This document shows positions 1 through 11,633 of a DNA stretch of 64,000 bases, piece after piece (position 1 is the stretch's first letter; each line of letters starts with the position of its first letter). The stretch spans positions 238,288 to 302,287 of the forward strand of contig JAHBYX010000008.1 of assembly GCA_019635735.1 (NCBI GenBank), read 5' to 3'. Origin of the DNA: Mesorhizobium sp. (lineage in GTDB: Bacteria; Pseudomonadota; Alphaproteobacteria; Rhizobiales; Rhizobiaceae). Under the pieces are notes generated by a model that made no database searches, was not told the origin of the DNA, and saw only the letters and a list, made by a program, of their open reading frames with translations. The translations under genes and the position numbers were made by a program.

Positions 1-30
1 GGCGAATGTCTTCAGAATGCTCTTCATCAT
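1..30 (-). CDS. Partial gene, N-terminus only (probable signal peptide)
   Basis: Only the first ten codons (MMKSILKTFA) lie in the window; the gene continues past the left edge. Its ATG overlaps the TGA stop of the XRE-cupin regulator gene (ATGA), so the two are probably translationally coupled. A short basic start followed by hydrophobic residues would fit a secreted or membrane protein, for example a binding protein whose operon the regulator controls. The function cannot be read from ten residues. Confidence 0.5.
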   Translation of the reverse strand, partial: MMKSILKTFA

Positions 31-704
31 GACTTCCCCTTTTTTGCTTTGCTTGTGGTCTTAGGCTTCGGAGCCGGCGCTTTGAGCGCGTCCGGCCGGA
101 ACGAGCCGTCCCTTTCGCGGTCGCCGAACACGTCCATCGTGCAGGTGTGCAGGATGGTCGAAGGCGTCGTCATGTGGTTCCAGGACGAATGCACCTTGGT
201 CGACGGGAAATGCAGCGAGTCGCCGGCGCCAAGCACATGGATCTCGCCCTCGACCTCGACGGTGATGCCCCCCTCCAGCACGTAGAAGATCTCCTCCCCC
301 TCATGCGCGATCGGTTCCGACCGGTAGCCCGGCGGCTCGTGGATGATGACGGTGTTGAGCACATTGCCCGGGAATGAGGCCGACAGCCGCTCGTAGACGA
401 GCGAGTTGGAGCCGACGGCATAATGCGGCCGCTGGTCGTGCCGCGTCGTCGGCGCCAGGCCCCTCGGCTGCGACAGGAATTCGGAGACGTGCAGCCCCAG
501 AACGCGCGACACGTTGGTGAGCGAGGACAGCGACGGCGTGGTGATGCCGCGCTCGATCTGCGAGATGAAGCCGACCGACAGGCCCGCGCCGTCGGCGACT
601 TCCTTCAGCGTCAGCCCGAGCTCTCGCCGGCGCGTGCGGAGTCGTTCCCCGAACGCGTCGTGGTCCAAGCCGCGGACGCCGTCTTCGACAGACTGGTCGT
701 CCAA
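27..704 (-). CDS. XRE-family regulator with C-terminal cupin domain
   Basis: A 225-residue DNA-binding regulator. Residues about 18-78 form an XRE/Cro helix-turn-helix (GLSVGFISQIERG, PSLSSLTNVSRVLG). Residues about 115-190 form a cupin barrel (AHEGEEIFYVLEGG, GDSLHFPSTKVHSSWN) that probably binds a small ligand. The C-terminus is a lysine-rich tail. The start is TTG at 704, preceded by GGGAACGG. Family members (PuuR-like) repress uptake or catabolic genes for polyamines, amino acids or similar compounds; the ligand here is unknown. Two identical-arm palindromes just upstream suggest autoregulation. The downstream gene overlaps its stop codon. Confidence 0.85.
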   Translation of the reverse strand: MDDQSVEDGVRGLDHDAFGERLRTRRRELGLTLKEVADGAGLSVGFISQIERGITTPSLSSLTNVSRVLGLHVSEFLSQPRGLAPTTRHDQRPHYAVGSNSLVYERLSASFPGNVLNTVIIHEPPGYRSEPIAHEGEEIFYVLEGGITVEVEGEIHVLGAGDSLHFPSTKVHSSWNHMTTPSTILHTCTMDVFGDRERDGSFRPDALKAPAPKPKTTSKAKKGKS

Positions 705-718
705 GGATCCGTTCCCTG

Positions 719-735
719 TTTTAGTATTGCTAAAA
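719..735. promoter_or_regulatory. Putative operator palindrome, copy 1
   Basis: TTTTAG-TATTG-CTAAAA, a perfect 6-bp inverted repeat with a 5-bp spacer, 15 bp upstream of the XRE-cupin start codon. The same arms recur at 771-787, 52 bp away centre to centre (about five helical turns). Likely autoregulatory site; binding is inferred. Confidence 0.55.
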
Positions 736-770
736 ATCTAGGGGCAGGATCGGCAGGACGTCAAGCGGAA

Positions 771-787
771 TTTTAGCGCGGCTAAAA
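771..787. promoter_or_regulatory. Putative operator palindrome, copy 2
   Basis: TTTTAG-CGCGG-CTAAAA, with the same arms as the 719-735 site and a different spacer. It lies in the divergent region between the regulator and metH. Conserved arms with a changed spacer point to a protein-binding site. Confidence 0.55.
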
Positions 788-857
788 AAGAGCCGGCTGA
801 TCGCTCGACCAGGCGAATTGGCCCCGCGGAAAAGCCCACGAGTCTATTCGCATGTTG

Positions 858-877
858 ACATAAACATGTCTTTATGT
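858..877. promoter_or_regulatory. Palindrome in the metH promoter region
   Basis: ACATAAA-CATGTC-TTTATGT, a perfect 7-bp inverted repeat with a 6-bp spacer, ending 31 bp before the metH start. ArsR-family regulators of methionine genes (SahR type) bind AT-rich palindromes of this general form in Proteobacteria; the assignment here is inference from position and symmetry. Confidence 0.45.
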
Positions 878-908
878 GACTTAGAACTCGTCGCATTAAG
901 GACAGGTC

Positions 909-4715
<3,807 letters not shown>

Positions 4716-4799
4716 CCTCGCCATCTACGGTGTTGGGAGGCTTTTCCGTCTGAAACGGCACGCGCGGAATGGCGTTCGCCGCCAGGGGAGATCGCCCGC

Positions 4800-5708
4800 C
4801 TAGGCGCAGCCCCGCGCGTTGACGTAGACGGACCGCAGCGTCGTGGTGGCGCAGATGAACAGGCGATTGCGCTTCGGTCCGCCGAAGCAGACATTGGCGA
4901 CGACCTCGTCGATGAGGATCTTGCCGAGCAAGGTGCCGTCGGGCGCGAAGCAGTGCACCCCGTCGCCCGCCGACGACCAGATGCGGCCCTCCGTATCGAC
5001 CCGGAACCCGTCGAACATGCCGGCGTCGCAGGCGGCGAAATCGACACCGTCAGCGAGCGACGCGCCGTCCGGCGACACGGCATAGCGGCGTATCTTCGGG
5101 ATGCAGTCCGGGAAATGCGACCTGCCGGTATCCGCGACGTAGAGAAAGGCCTCGTCAGGCGAGAAGGCGAGCCCGTTCGGCTGCTTCATGTCGGCGACCA
5201 CCCGTGTGACGCCGCCCCCGGCATCGATCCTGTAGACATGGCGGCCGTCCTGCTCCATGGGCGCCGCGTCTCCCTCATAGTCGCTGTCGATCCCGTAGGA
5301 CGGATCGGTGAACCAGACCGACCCGTCGGACTTGACCACCACGTCGTTGGGCGAGTTGAGGCGCTTGCCCTCGAAACTGTCCGCCAGCACGGTGCGGCTG
5401 CCGTCGATCTCGTATCGGCTCACGCAGCGCCCGCGGTGCTCGCAGGCGATGAGACGGCCCATCCGGTCGACCGTATGGCCGTTCTGGTTGCGGCATGGCT
5501 GCTCGAAGATCGCAACCTGGCCGTTCATCTCGTCCCAGCGCAGGATGCGGTCGTTGGGGATGTCCGACCAGATCAGGTAGCGGCCGGCCGGGAAGTAGGC
5601 GGGGCCTTCGCACCATCGGCCTCCCTGCCAGAGGATCTCGGGGCCTGCATTCTCGTGGATCAGGCGGCCGAAACGTTCGTCGTGAATTTCGTAGTCGATC
5701 GCGGGCAA
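4800..5708 (-). CDS. SMP-30/gluconolactonase-family lactonase
   Basis: A 302-residue six-bladed beta-propeller lactonase that would open sugar lactones to aldonic acids. Metal-site motifs are visible: CEGPAYF near residue 35 (Glu ligand), LNSPNDVVV and QPNGLAF (Asn ligands) and VADTGRS (Asp). A TTG start at 5708 is chosen because GGGAGGGAG lies just upstream and the family fold begins there; a longer reading to 5747 has no good ribosome site. It lies downstream of a zinc dehydrogenase and a CUT2 transporter on the same strand, which fits an oxidative sugar route (dehydrogenase, then lactonase). The exact sugar is unknown. Confidence 0.85.
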   Translation of the reverse strand: MPAIDYEIHDERFGRLIHENAGPEILWQGGRWCEGPAYFPAGRYLIWSDIPNDRILRWDEMNGQVAIFEQPCRNQNGHTVDRMGRLIACEHRGRCVSRYEIDGSRTVLADSFEGKRLNSPNDVVVKSDGSVWFTDPSYGIDSDYEGDAAPMEQDGRHVYRIDAGGGVTRVVADMKQPNGLAFSPDEAFLYVADTGRSHFPDCIPKIRRYAVSPDGASLADGVDFAACDAGMFDGFRVDTEGRIWSSAGDGVHCFAPDGTLLGKILIDEVVANVCFGGPKRNRLFICATTTLRSVYVNARGCA

Positions 5709-5775
5709 TCTTCGCTCCCTCCCTGAGGGCTGACCTCGAAGCCGCAAAGATGTGCAGCTTCCGAACTCTCGACGA

Positions 5776-6795
5776 TCAGCCGATTTCCACGATCGCCTTG
5801 ATCAGTCCGGCTTTTTCGTTTGTCCAGTGGGGAATGTCCCCCACCGCCCCGTTCAGGTCGGTTCGATGCGTTATCAGGCGGTCCACCGGCACCGAACCTT
5901 GCCGCATCGCCTCGATGACACGGCCGAAATCCTCCGCCGTGGCGTTGCGGCTGCCCAGCAGCGTCAGTTCCTTCCTGTGGAAGTCGGGATCCATGAACCG
6001 GATCTGCTCCTTCACCACGCTGACCAGCACATAGCGGCCTCCATGCGCGGTGTAGTCGAAACCCCTCTCCATCGCGCTCGGACTGCCGGTCGCGTCGAAG
6101 ACGACGTCGAACCCTTCGCCCGAGGTGAACCCGTACAGCGCCGGCGATCCGTCGGCATCGGCGGCGACCGGCGTGACGCCGAGGATGGCCGCCGTGGCGC
6201 ATGCGCGATCCGTGTCGCGATCGAGCACCGCGACAGCGCCGCCGGAGAGCCGTGAGAACAGCGCGACTCCAAGGCCGATCGGGCCGGTCCCGACGACGAG
6301 CACCCGGTCCTGTTCCGTCACCGCGGCACGCCGCACCGCATGCGCGCCGATCGCGAGGAACTCGACGCTCGCCGCCTGGTCGAGCGACAGGCCGTCGATC
6401 GGGATCAGGTTTCCCGGCGGAACCGCCAGAAGGCCCGCCATGCCGCCGTCCTGGTGCACCCCAAGGACCGACACGCGCACGCAGCAATTCGGTTTGCCGC
6501 GCCGGCAGGCGATGCAGCCGCCGCAGGATAGGTACGGATTGACCGCGAAACTCTGCCCGGGCTCGATCCCGGAGCCGGCCGGCGCATGCACCACCTCGAC
6601 GGCGAGTTCGTGGCCCATGATCCGCGGATACTGCAGGAACGGATGCTTGCCCTCGAAGATATGATAGTCGGTGCCGCATATGCCGACGCGGCGGGGTCGC
6701 ACCAGCGCATAAGACGGGTCCGGTGTCGGGGCCGGGCGCTTCTCGACGATCAGCTTGCCCGGCTCGACGCAGACGAGAGCTTCCATGGACTGCAC
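5776..6795 (-). CDS. Zinc-dependent MDR alcohol/polyol dehydrogenase
   Basis: A 339-residue medium-chain dehydrogenase. Catalytic zinc residues C40 and G61-H62-E63 and the structural-zinc cysteines C91, C94, C97 and C105 (CGGCIACRRGKPNC) are present. The nucleotide site VVGTGPIGLG is followed by an acidic residue (AVLDRDTD), favouring NAD. The relatives I recognise are sugar or sugar-acid 5-dehydrogenases (idonate, galactonate and RspB types). GTG at 6795 or ATG at 6786 could start it. It follows a CUT2 binding-protein gene and precedes an SMP-30 lactonase, so it probably oxidises the imported sugar or a derivative. Confidence 0.85.
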   Translation of the reverse strand: MQSMEALVCVEPGKLIVEKRPAPTPDPSYALVRPRRVGICGTDYHIFEGKHPFLQYPRIMGHELAVEVVHAPAGSGIEPGQSFAVNPYLSCGGCIACRRGKPNCCVRVSVLGVHQDGGMAGLLAVPPGNLIPIDGLSLDQAASVEFLAIGAHAVRRAAVTEQDRVLVVGTGPIGLGVALFSRLSGGAVAVLDRDTDRACATAAILGVTPVAADADGSPALYGFTSGEGFDVVFDATGSPSAMERGFDYTAHGGRYVLVSVVKEQIRFMDPDFHRKELTLLGSRNATAEDFGRVIEAMRQGSVPVDRLITHRTDLNGAVGDIPHWTNEKAGLIKAIVEIG

Positions 6796-6844
6796 GTAGG
6801 TGTCTTTCGATGTCCGTGTGGCGGCCGCACTCTTCAGGGAAAAC

Positions 6845-6869
6845 GGGGGCCGGCTGCGCGCCGGCCCCC
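6845..6869. promoter_or_regulatory. GC hairpin after the transporter-1 binding-protein gene
   Basis: A perfect 10-bp stem (GGGGGCCGGC / GCCGGCCCCC) with a 5-nt loop, 8 bp past the stop of the binding-protein gene. There is no U-run, so it probably stabilises the upstream mRNA or attenuates downstream genes. Equivalent hairpins follow the other four binding-protein genes. Confidence 0.6.
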
Positions 6870-6877
6870 CGCATGCA

Positions 6878-7792
6878 TTACTTGAACTCGGCCATGTTGG
6901 CCTTGGTGACGAGGGCTGCGCCGGAATCGATCAGCGACTCGACCTTCTCGCCCCGGATCGCCTTGACCAGGGCCTCGACGCCAAGCGACGCCATCTTGGT
7001 CGGGAACTGCGCGACCGTGGCATTCTCGATACCGGCCTCGAGCGCTTCGGCCTCGCCGCAGCAGAAGTCGAAGCCAACCAGGATCACCTTGCCCGCCAGA
7101 TTGGCGTTCTTGATCGCCTGGGCGGCGCCGGCCGCCGGGGGGCCGCAGGCCGCATAGATGGACTTCAGGTCCGGATTGGCGGTGAGGATATCCTGCGCCA
7201 CGTTGATGCCCTTCTCCTCGGTGCAGTCGGTCGCGCCGCTGCCGACGATCTTGACGTCCAGTCCGCCGAGCCCTTCCTTCATGCCCTTGACGCGATCGTC
7301 GAGCGAAGGAACGCCGGGCACGCCCTCGAGGATGCCCATCGTATCGCCCGGCTTCAGCACCGACTTCAGATACTCGCCCGCGATCTTGCCGGCGTTGTAG
7401 TTGTCGGTGGTGGCCAGCGCCGTTCGTCCGGTCCAGCCGGGGATGTCGTTGTCCATCAGCACGACCTTGACGCCGGCGCCGATGGCCTTGTCGAGCGCCG
7501 TGGCGACGGTCGGGTCGACCGGCGTGATGGCGATGCCCTTGACGCCCTGCGTCACCATCGATTCGATCTGCGCGATCTGGCCTTCGATGTCGGTTGCCGA
7601 GGCACCCTGCCCGAAGACGATCTCGATGCCGGGATTGGCCGCCGCGTATTCCTTCGCCGCGTTCTCCATCGTGGCGAAGAACGGAACCGGGAACTTGGTG
7701 ATGAAGCCGATCTTGACGGTATCGGCTGCTGTTGCAGGGGCGACGACGCTGAACGCGACGACCGCTCCCTTCAGTATTGATCGGAACCTCAC
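6878..7792 (-). CDS. CUT2 sugar ABC transporter, periplasmic binding protein (transporter 1)
   Basis: A 304-residue ribose-type binding protein (Peripla_BP_4 fold) with an N-terminal signal peptide cleaved near APATAA-DTVK. The mature start (KIGFITKFPVPFFATMENAAKEYA) and the GVKGIAITPVDP and LVGFDFC blocks are typical. The GTG start at 7792 is set by GGGAGGAG upstream; a longer frame would only be antisense extension. It is the last transporter gene of the permease-ATPase-binding protein operon (9671 to 6878) and is followed by two catabolic genes. The ligand cannot be deduced. Confidence 0.88.
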   Translation of the reverse strand: MRFRSILKGAVVAFSVVAPATAADTVKIGFITKFPVPFFATMENAAKEYAAANPGIEIVFGQGASATDIEGQIAQIESMVTQGVKGIAITPVDPTVATALDKAIGAGVKVVLMDNDIPGWTGRTALATTDNYNAGKIAGEYLKSVLKPGDTMGILEGVPGVPSLDDRVKGMKEGLGGLDVKIVGSGATDCTEEKGINVAQDILTANPDLKSIYAACGPPAAGAAQAIKNANLAGKVILVGFDFCCGEAEALEAGIENATVAQFPTKMASLGVEALVKAIRGEKVESLIDSGAALVTKANMAEFK

Positions 7793-7869
7793 AGTGCTCC
7801 TCCCTCTTCTATGGACCGCTCCCCTTGAGCGATCTCTGGATCGCCTCCCTCTCCCGGAGGCGAATTCGC

Positions 7870-8625
7870 TCACGCCTCCGCGCCGACGATCAGCGACACC
7901 AGCTCCTGCTGGTTGGCGCGCTCCGGCTTCAGTTCGCCCACCTTGCGGCCCTGCCGCAGCACCACGGCGCGATCCGCGAGGTCGATGACGTGTTCCATGT
8001 TGTGAGTGATCAGGATCACCGCGTTGCCTTCGTCGCGGAGCTGCCTGACCAGATCGAGAACCTTGCGCGACTCGCGCACGCCGAGCGCGGCGGTCGGTTC
8101 GTCGAGGATGACGACCTTGCGGGCAAAGACCGTCGCCCGCGCCACGGCGATCGCCTGCCGCTGGCCGCCCGACATCAGCGCCACCGGAGCGTCGAACCGG
8201 GGCAGCCTGACCTTCAGCCGGTCGATGACCGAAGCCGCCTCCCGGTCCATCTCGCGGGCGCGCAGGAAGCGCAGGCCGCGCGGCAGCCACTTCGGAAACG
8301 CAAGCTCGCGGCCGCAGTAGAAGTTCTGCGCCGGCGTCAGATTGTCGAACAGCGCGAGGTCCTGGTAGACCGTCTCGATGCCCGCGCCTCGCGCCAGCGC
8401 CGGCGTCGACAGCGACGCCACGTCGCCGTCGAGGCGGATCTCGCCTTCGTCCAGCGCATGCACGCCGCTGATGCAGCGAACGAGCGTCGACTTGCCAGCA
8501 CCGTTGTCGCCCAGCAGCGCCAAGACCTCACCGCGATAGGCATCCAGGCTGACGCCCTTCAAGGCGTGCACCGCGCCGAAGCGCTTGTGGCCGTCGCGGA
8601 CCGAGAGAACCGGAGCGGCGCTCAT
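7870..8625 (-). CDS. CUT2 sugar ABC transporter, single-domain ATPase (transporter 1)
   Basis: A 251-residue ATPase with one nucleotide-binding domain: Walker A GDNGAGKST, signature LMSGGQRQAIAVAR, Walker B VVILDEPTAAL and switch His in ITHN. This is the FrcA-type single domain, unlike the double-domain ATPases of transporters 2, 3 and 5; it should work as a homodimer. Its ATG overlaps the stop of the permease gene (ATGA), indicating coupled translation. Confidence 0.9.
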   Translation of the reverse strand: MSAAPVLSVRDGHKRFGAVHALKGVSLDAYRGEVLALLGDNGAGKSTLVRCISGVHALDEGEIRLDGDVASLSTPALARGAGIETVYQDLALFDNLTPAQNFYCGRELAFPKWLPRGLRFLRAREMDREAASVIDRLKVRLPRFDAPVALMSGGQRQAIAVARATVFARKVVILDEPTAALGVRESRKVLDLVRQLRDEGNAVILITHNMEHVIDLADRAVVLRQGRKVGELKPERANQQELVSLIVGAEA

Positions 8626-9671
8626 TGCGCCCTCGCCTGGTTGGTCCGCGCCCGTCCCTCGAGATGGTTGCGCAGCACATCGGCCTCGACGGCGAGCACG
8701 ATGATCAGCCCGATGGCGATCATCTGGTAGAAGACGTCGACGTTGAGCAGGTTCAGCGCGTTGCGGATGACGCCGATCATCAGAGCGCCGACCAGCGCAT
8801 GACCGAGATGGCCGCGCCCGCCGAGGAAGGAGGCGCCTCCTATGATGACGGCTGCGATCGTGTCGAGCTCGAGCAGATTGCCGTAGAGGGGCGAACTGGC
8901 GCCCGTCCGGCCGGACAGGACGACCGCGCCGATGCCGGCACACAGGCCGGCAAAGGCATAGGTCGAGACCAGCACCCACTTGACCGGAATGCCCATCTCC
9001 ACGGCCGCCTTCGGATTGCCTCCCACCGCATAGGTCCAGCGGCCCCAGACCATCGACTTCATCATAACCAGCACGAGAAGCGCGACGCCGAACACGACGA
9101 AGAAGGAGTTGGGCACGCCGAGAGACGATGTCTCGCCAAGGTAGTTCACGCCTGCGGGCATGCCGCGCATGGTCGTGTGGTTGATCGAGAGCTCCAGCGC
9201 CAGGCCCCTGCAGATGCTGAGCGTTGCGAGCGTGATGATGAAGGGATGCGGCAGGCGGCCAAACACATAGACCGCACCGTTGACGAAGCCGACCAGCGTG
9301 CCTGTCGCAAGCATCGCCAGAATGACCAGAAAGGCCGAATCCGAGACGCGGAAGACCAGTCCGCCGATGACGGTCGCCAGCGCGAGATTGGCTCCGACTG
9401 AGAGGTCGATGCCGCGCGTCAGGATGACGAGTTGCTGTCCCATCGCCACGATGGCGATGACCGCCGTCTGGGCGAGTATGTTTCCGATGTTGACCGGCTT
9501 GAGGAAGTTGGGCGTCAGGAGGCTGATGGCCAGCACGAGCAGCGCGAGGATCACGATCGGACCGAAGCTCAGCAGCCTCAGGCCGAGCGCAACCGCCGCG
9601 GTTCCGGCACGATCCTCACTTGCGCGGGTCCCGGACATAGCGTCCGGATCCCTCGTTGCCTCGGCCAACAC
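8622..9671 (-). CDS. CUT2 sugar ABC transporter permease (transporter 1)
   Basis: A 349-residue RbsC-like inner-membrane permease with about 8-10 hydrophobic segments and the family blocks VILTRGIDLSVGA near the N-terminus and IIGGASFLGGRG near the C-terminus. The GTG start at 9671 follows GGGAGGAGG. First gene of the transporter-1 operon, divergent from the GntR regulator at 9782; the 110-bp gap holds the shared 16-bp sequence at 9725-9740. Confidence 0.9.
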   Translation of the reverse strand: MLAEATRDPDAMSGTRASEDRAGTAAVALGLRLLSFGPIVILALLVLAISLLTPNFLKPVNIGNILAQTAVIAIVAMGQQLVILTRGIDLSVGANLALATVIGGLVFRVSDSAFLVILAMLATGTLVGFVNGAVYVFGRLPHPFIITLATLSICRGLALELSINHTTMRGMPAGVNYLGETSSLGVPNSFFVVFGVALLVLVMMKSMVWGRWTYAVGGNPKAAVEMGIPVKWVLVSTYAFAGLCAGIGAVVLSGRTGASSPLYGNLLELDTIAAVIIGGASFLGGRGHLGHALVGALMIGVIRNALNLLNVDVFYQMIAIGLIIVLAVEADVLRNHLEGRARTNQARAQ

Positions 9672-9724
9672 GGCCTCCTCCCCTCATGGTTTCTTATAGA
9701 GAAAAAGCCATTCAAAAGCGCTCG

Positions 9725-9740
9725 TCAAATTGTTTTTTAT
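9725..9740. promoter_or_regulatory. Shared 16-bp promoter sequence, copy 1
   Basis: TCAAATTGTTTTTTAT, followed by CGATTAAA, lies between the transporter-1 operon and the divergent GntR gene. The identical 16-mer recurs at 15383-15398 in front of the transporter-2 operon, followed by GGATAAA. A shared operator or promoter for one regulator is the simplest reading. Confidence 0.5.
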
Positions 9741-9781
9741 CGATTAAAAGTCATCTGTCGGTCGTTACGGAGGAGACGGAT

Positions 9782-10672
9782 TTGAAGACGGACACCGTGT
9801 TCAAGCGCGCGTTCAACGACGCCATCGACCTGATGTCGCGCCTGGAAGACGGAGAACCGCTGCCGTCGGAGAACACGCTGAGCATCCGGCTTGGGGTCAG
9901 CCGCACGACCGTGCGCAAGGTCATCGCGTCGCTTAAGGCCAGCGGGGTGATCTCGGGCGCCGGACGGGAGCGCAACGTGCATCCCGCGAGCGAGGCGATG
10001 CACAGGTTTCCGCAGGACGAGACCGTGCCGATGGCGGCGCAGGTCGAGGAGCGCTTCATGGAATGGCTGCTGCGCGACAATGCGCGGCCGGGGACCGCCA
10101 TCAACGAGCTCGATCTCGCCCGCAAGTTCGGCGTCGCGACGACCGGCATTCGCGAGTTCCTGAACCGCTTCCAGCGCTTCGGGCTGATCGAGAAGCGCCC
10201 GAACGCCGGATGGGTTTTCAAGGGTTTCACGACGAGCTTCGCCCTGGAGCTTTTCGAGATCCGCGAGATGTTCGAGCTGCGCTCGGCGCGCGCGCTGGCG
10301 GCGCTGCCCGACAGTTCCCAGCACTGGCGCCAGCTCGAGGCGCTGCGGCAGGAGCACCTGGCGCTGCTGGCCGAGATCGAGACGCGCTACCACGACTTTT
10401 CCGATCTCGACAGCCGGTTTCACCGGCTTATCAGCACCGCCGCGCCGAACCGTTTCATAGACTCCTTCTACGACATCATCACGGTGATCTTTCACTACCA
10501 CTACCAGTGGAACAAGCATGACGAGCGGCAGCGCAACGAGGTCGCGATCCGGGAGCACCTGACCTATTTCGAAGCGCTGTTCAGCCGGAACATCAGCATG
10601 GTCGAACTGGCATGCAGGGCGCATCTGTCGTCTGCGCGCGACACATTGCTGCGCTCGACATCCGGCCAGTAA
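9782..10672 (+). CDS. GntR/FadR-family regulator with two winged-helix segments
   Basis: About 296 residues from TTG at 9782, chosen because GGAGGAG lies just before it. The N-terminal third looks like one winged helix (LPSENTLSIRLGVSRTTVRKVIASLKASGVIS) and is followed by a second (INELDLARKFGVATTGIREFLNRFQRFGLIEKRP). An FCD-type helical ligand domain follows (ELFEIREMFELRSARAL, DSRFHRLI). Most FCD proteins have one winged helix, so the duplication is unusual. It diverges from transporter 1 and converges on the transporter-2 operon; it is the best candidate to bind the shared 16-bp sequence. Confidence 0.8.
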   Translation: MKTDTVFKRAFNDAIDLMSRLEDGEPLPSENTLSIRLGVSRTTVRKVIASLKASGVISGAGRERNVHPASEAMHRFPQDETVPMAAQVEERFMEWLLRDNARPGTAINELDLARKFGVATTGIREFLNRFQRFGLIEKRPNAGWVFKGFTTSFALELFEIREMFELRSARALAALPDSSQHWRQLEALRQEHLALLAEIETRYHDFSDLDSRFHRLISTAAPNRFIDSFYDIITVIFHYHYQWNKHDERQRNEVAIREHLTYFEALFSRNISMVELACRAHLSSARDTLLRSTSGQ

Positions 10673-10676
10673 TCGC

Positions 10677-11633
10677 TCAGCCACGCCTCGCCGCGATCGC
10701 AAGGGCCGCGACGATGATCGCCCCCTTGGCGATGAGTTGTATGTCGATCGGCACGTTGAGGATGTTCATCCCGTTGTTCAGGATGCCGAGGAAGAAGACG
10801 CCGAGCAGCGTGCGCGCGATCGAGCCGTTGCCGCCCATGATGCTGGTACCGCCGAGCACGACGGCGGCGATGACGTCGAGCTCAGTTCCGAAAGGCCCAT
10901 ATGTCGCCAGCGCGGTGTGAACCTGGGACGACTGGATGATGCCGGCCAGCGCCGCACCCAGCCCGCAGATGACATAGACGAGCGTCTTGGTGAGCCGCGT
11001 CCGGTGGCCGCTCAGCCGGGCCGCGCGCTCGTTGTCGCCGATGGCCGCGACCAGCAGGCCGAGCGGCGTGCGCCGTTGTACCAGGATCATGAACACGGCC
11101 ACCGCCGCGAAGATGTAGACCGAGACAGGCAGGCCCATCATGCTGCCGGTGCCGATGAAGCTGTAGCCTGGCTCGTTGCGGATCAGGTGCTGTTCCGGCC
11201 CTCCGACGATCAACGCCGTGCCGCGCACCATGCTCAGCATCGCGAGCGTCACGATGATAGGGGGAAGCTGGAGGAAGGCGACGATCAGTCCGTTGGCGAG
11301 CCCCACCACGGCCCCGACGGAGAGGCCGGCGAGAATGACGACCGGCAGGGGAAAGCCCGCGTCGAGGCTATAGAACGCTGCCAGTCCCGCCAGCGCGAGG
11401 ACGGGACCCACCGAGAGGTCCACTCCGCCCGTCATGATGACGAAGGTCATGCAGACGGCCATGATGCCGATGATCGCGACCTGCCGGGCGATGCCGACGA
11501 GATTGTCGGTGCTGAGGAATGCCGGCTCGGTGAGCGCAAAGATCGCGATGATGACCGCGACGGCCACAGGAAGCGCGTTCTGCACGACATGGCCGGAGAG
11601 CGCCGCCGGCAAGGAAAGACCCCGCTCGCTCAT
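10677..11633 (-). CDS. CUT2 sugar ABC transporter permease (transporter 2, second permease)
   Basis: A 318-residue RbsC-like permease with the VIMTGGVDLSVGP and VLGGTSIMGGNG blocks and about eight hydrophobic segments. The start at 11633 overlaps the ATPase stop (ATGA). Last gene of the operon SBP-permease-ATPase-permease. Only 4 bp separate its stop from the stop of the convergent GntR gene. Confidence 0.88.
   Translation of the reverse strand: MSERGLSLPAALSGHVVQNALPVAVAVIIAIFALTEPAFLSTDNLVGIARQVAIIGIMAVCMTFVIMTGGVDLSVGPVLALAGLAAFYSLDAGFPLPVVILAGLSVGAVVGLANGLIVAFLQLPPIIVTLAMLSMVRGTALIVGGPEQHLIRNEPGYSFIGTGSMMGLPVSVYIFAAVAVFMILVQRRTPLGLLVAAIGDNERAARLSGHRTRLTKTLVYVICGLGAALAGIIQSSQVHTALATYGPFGTELDVIAAVVLGGTSIMGGNGSIARTLLGVFFLGILNNGMNILNVPIDIQLIAKGAIIVAALAIAARRG

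Noticed and set aside
705..908. SAM riboswitch before metH
   Set aside because: The region has palindromic operator-like sites but no recognisable SAM-I, SAM-II or SAH aptamer pattern.
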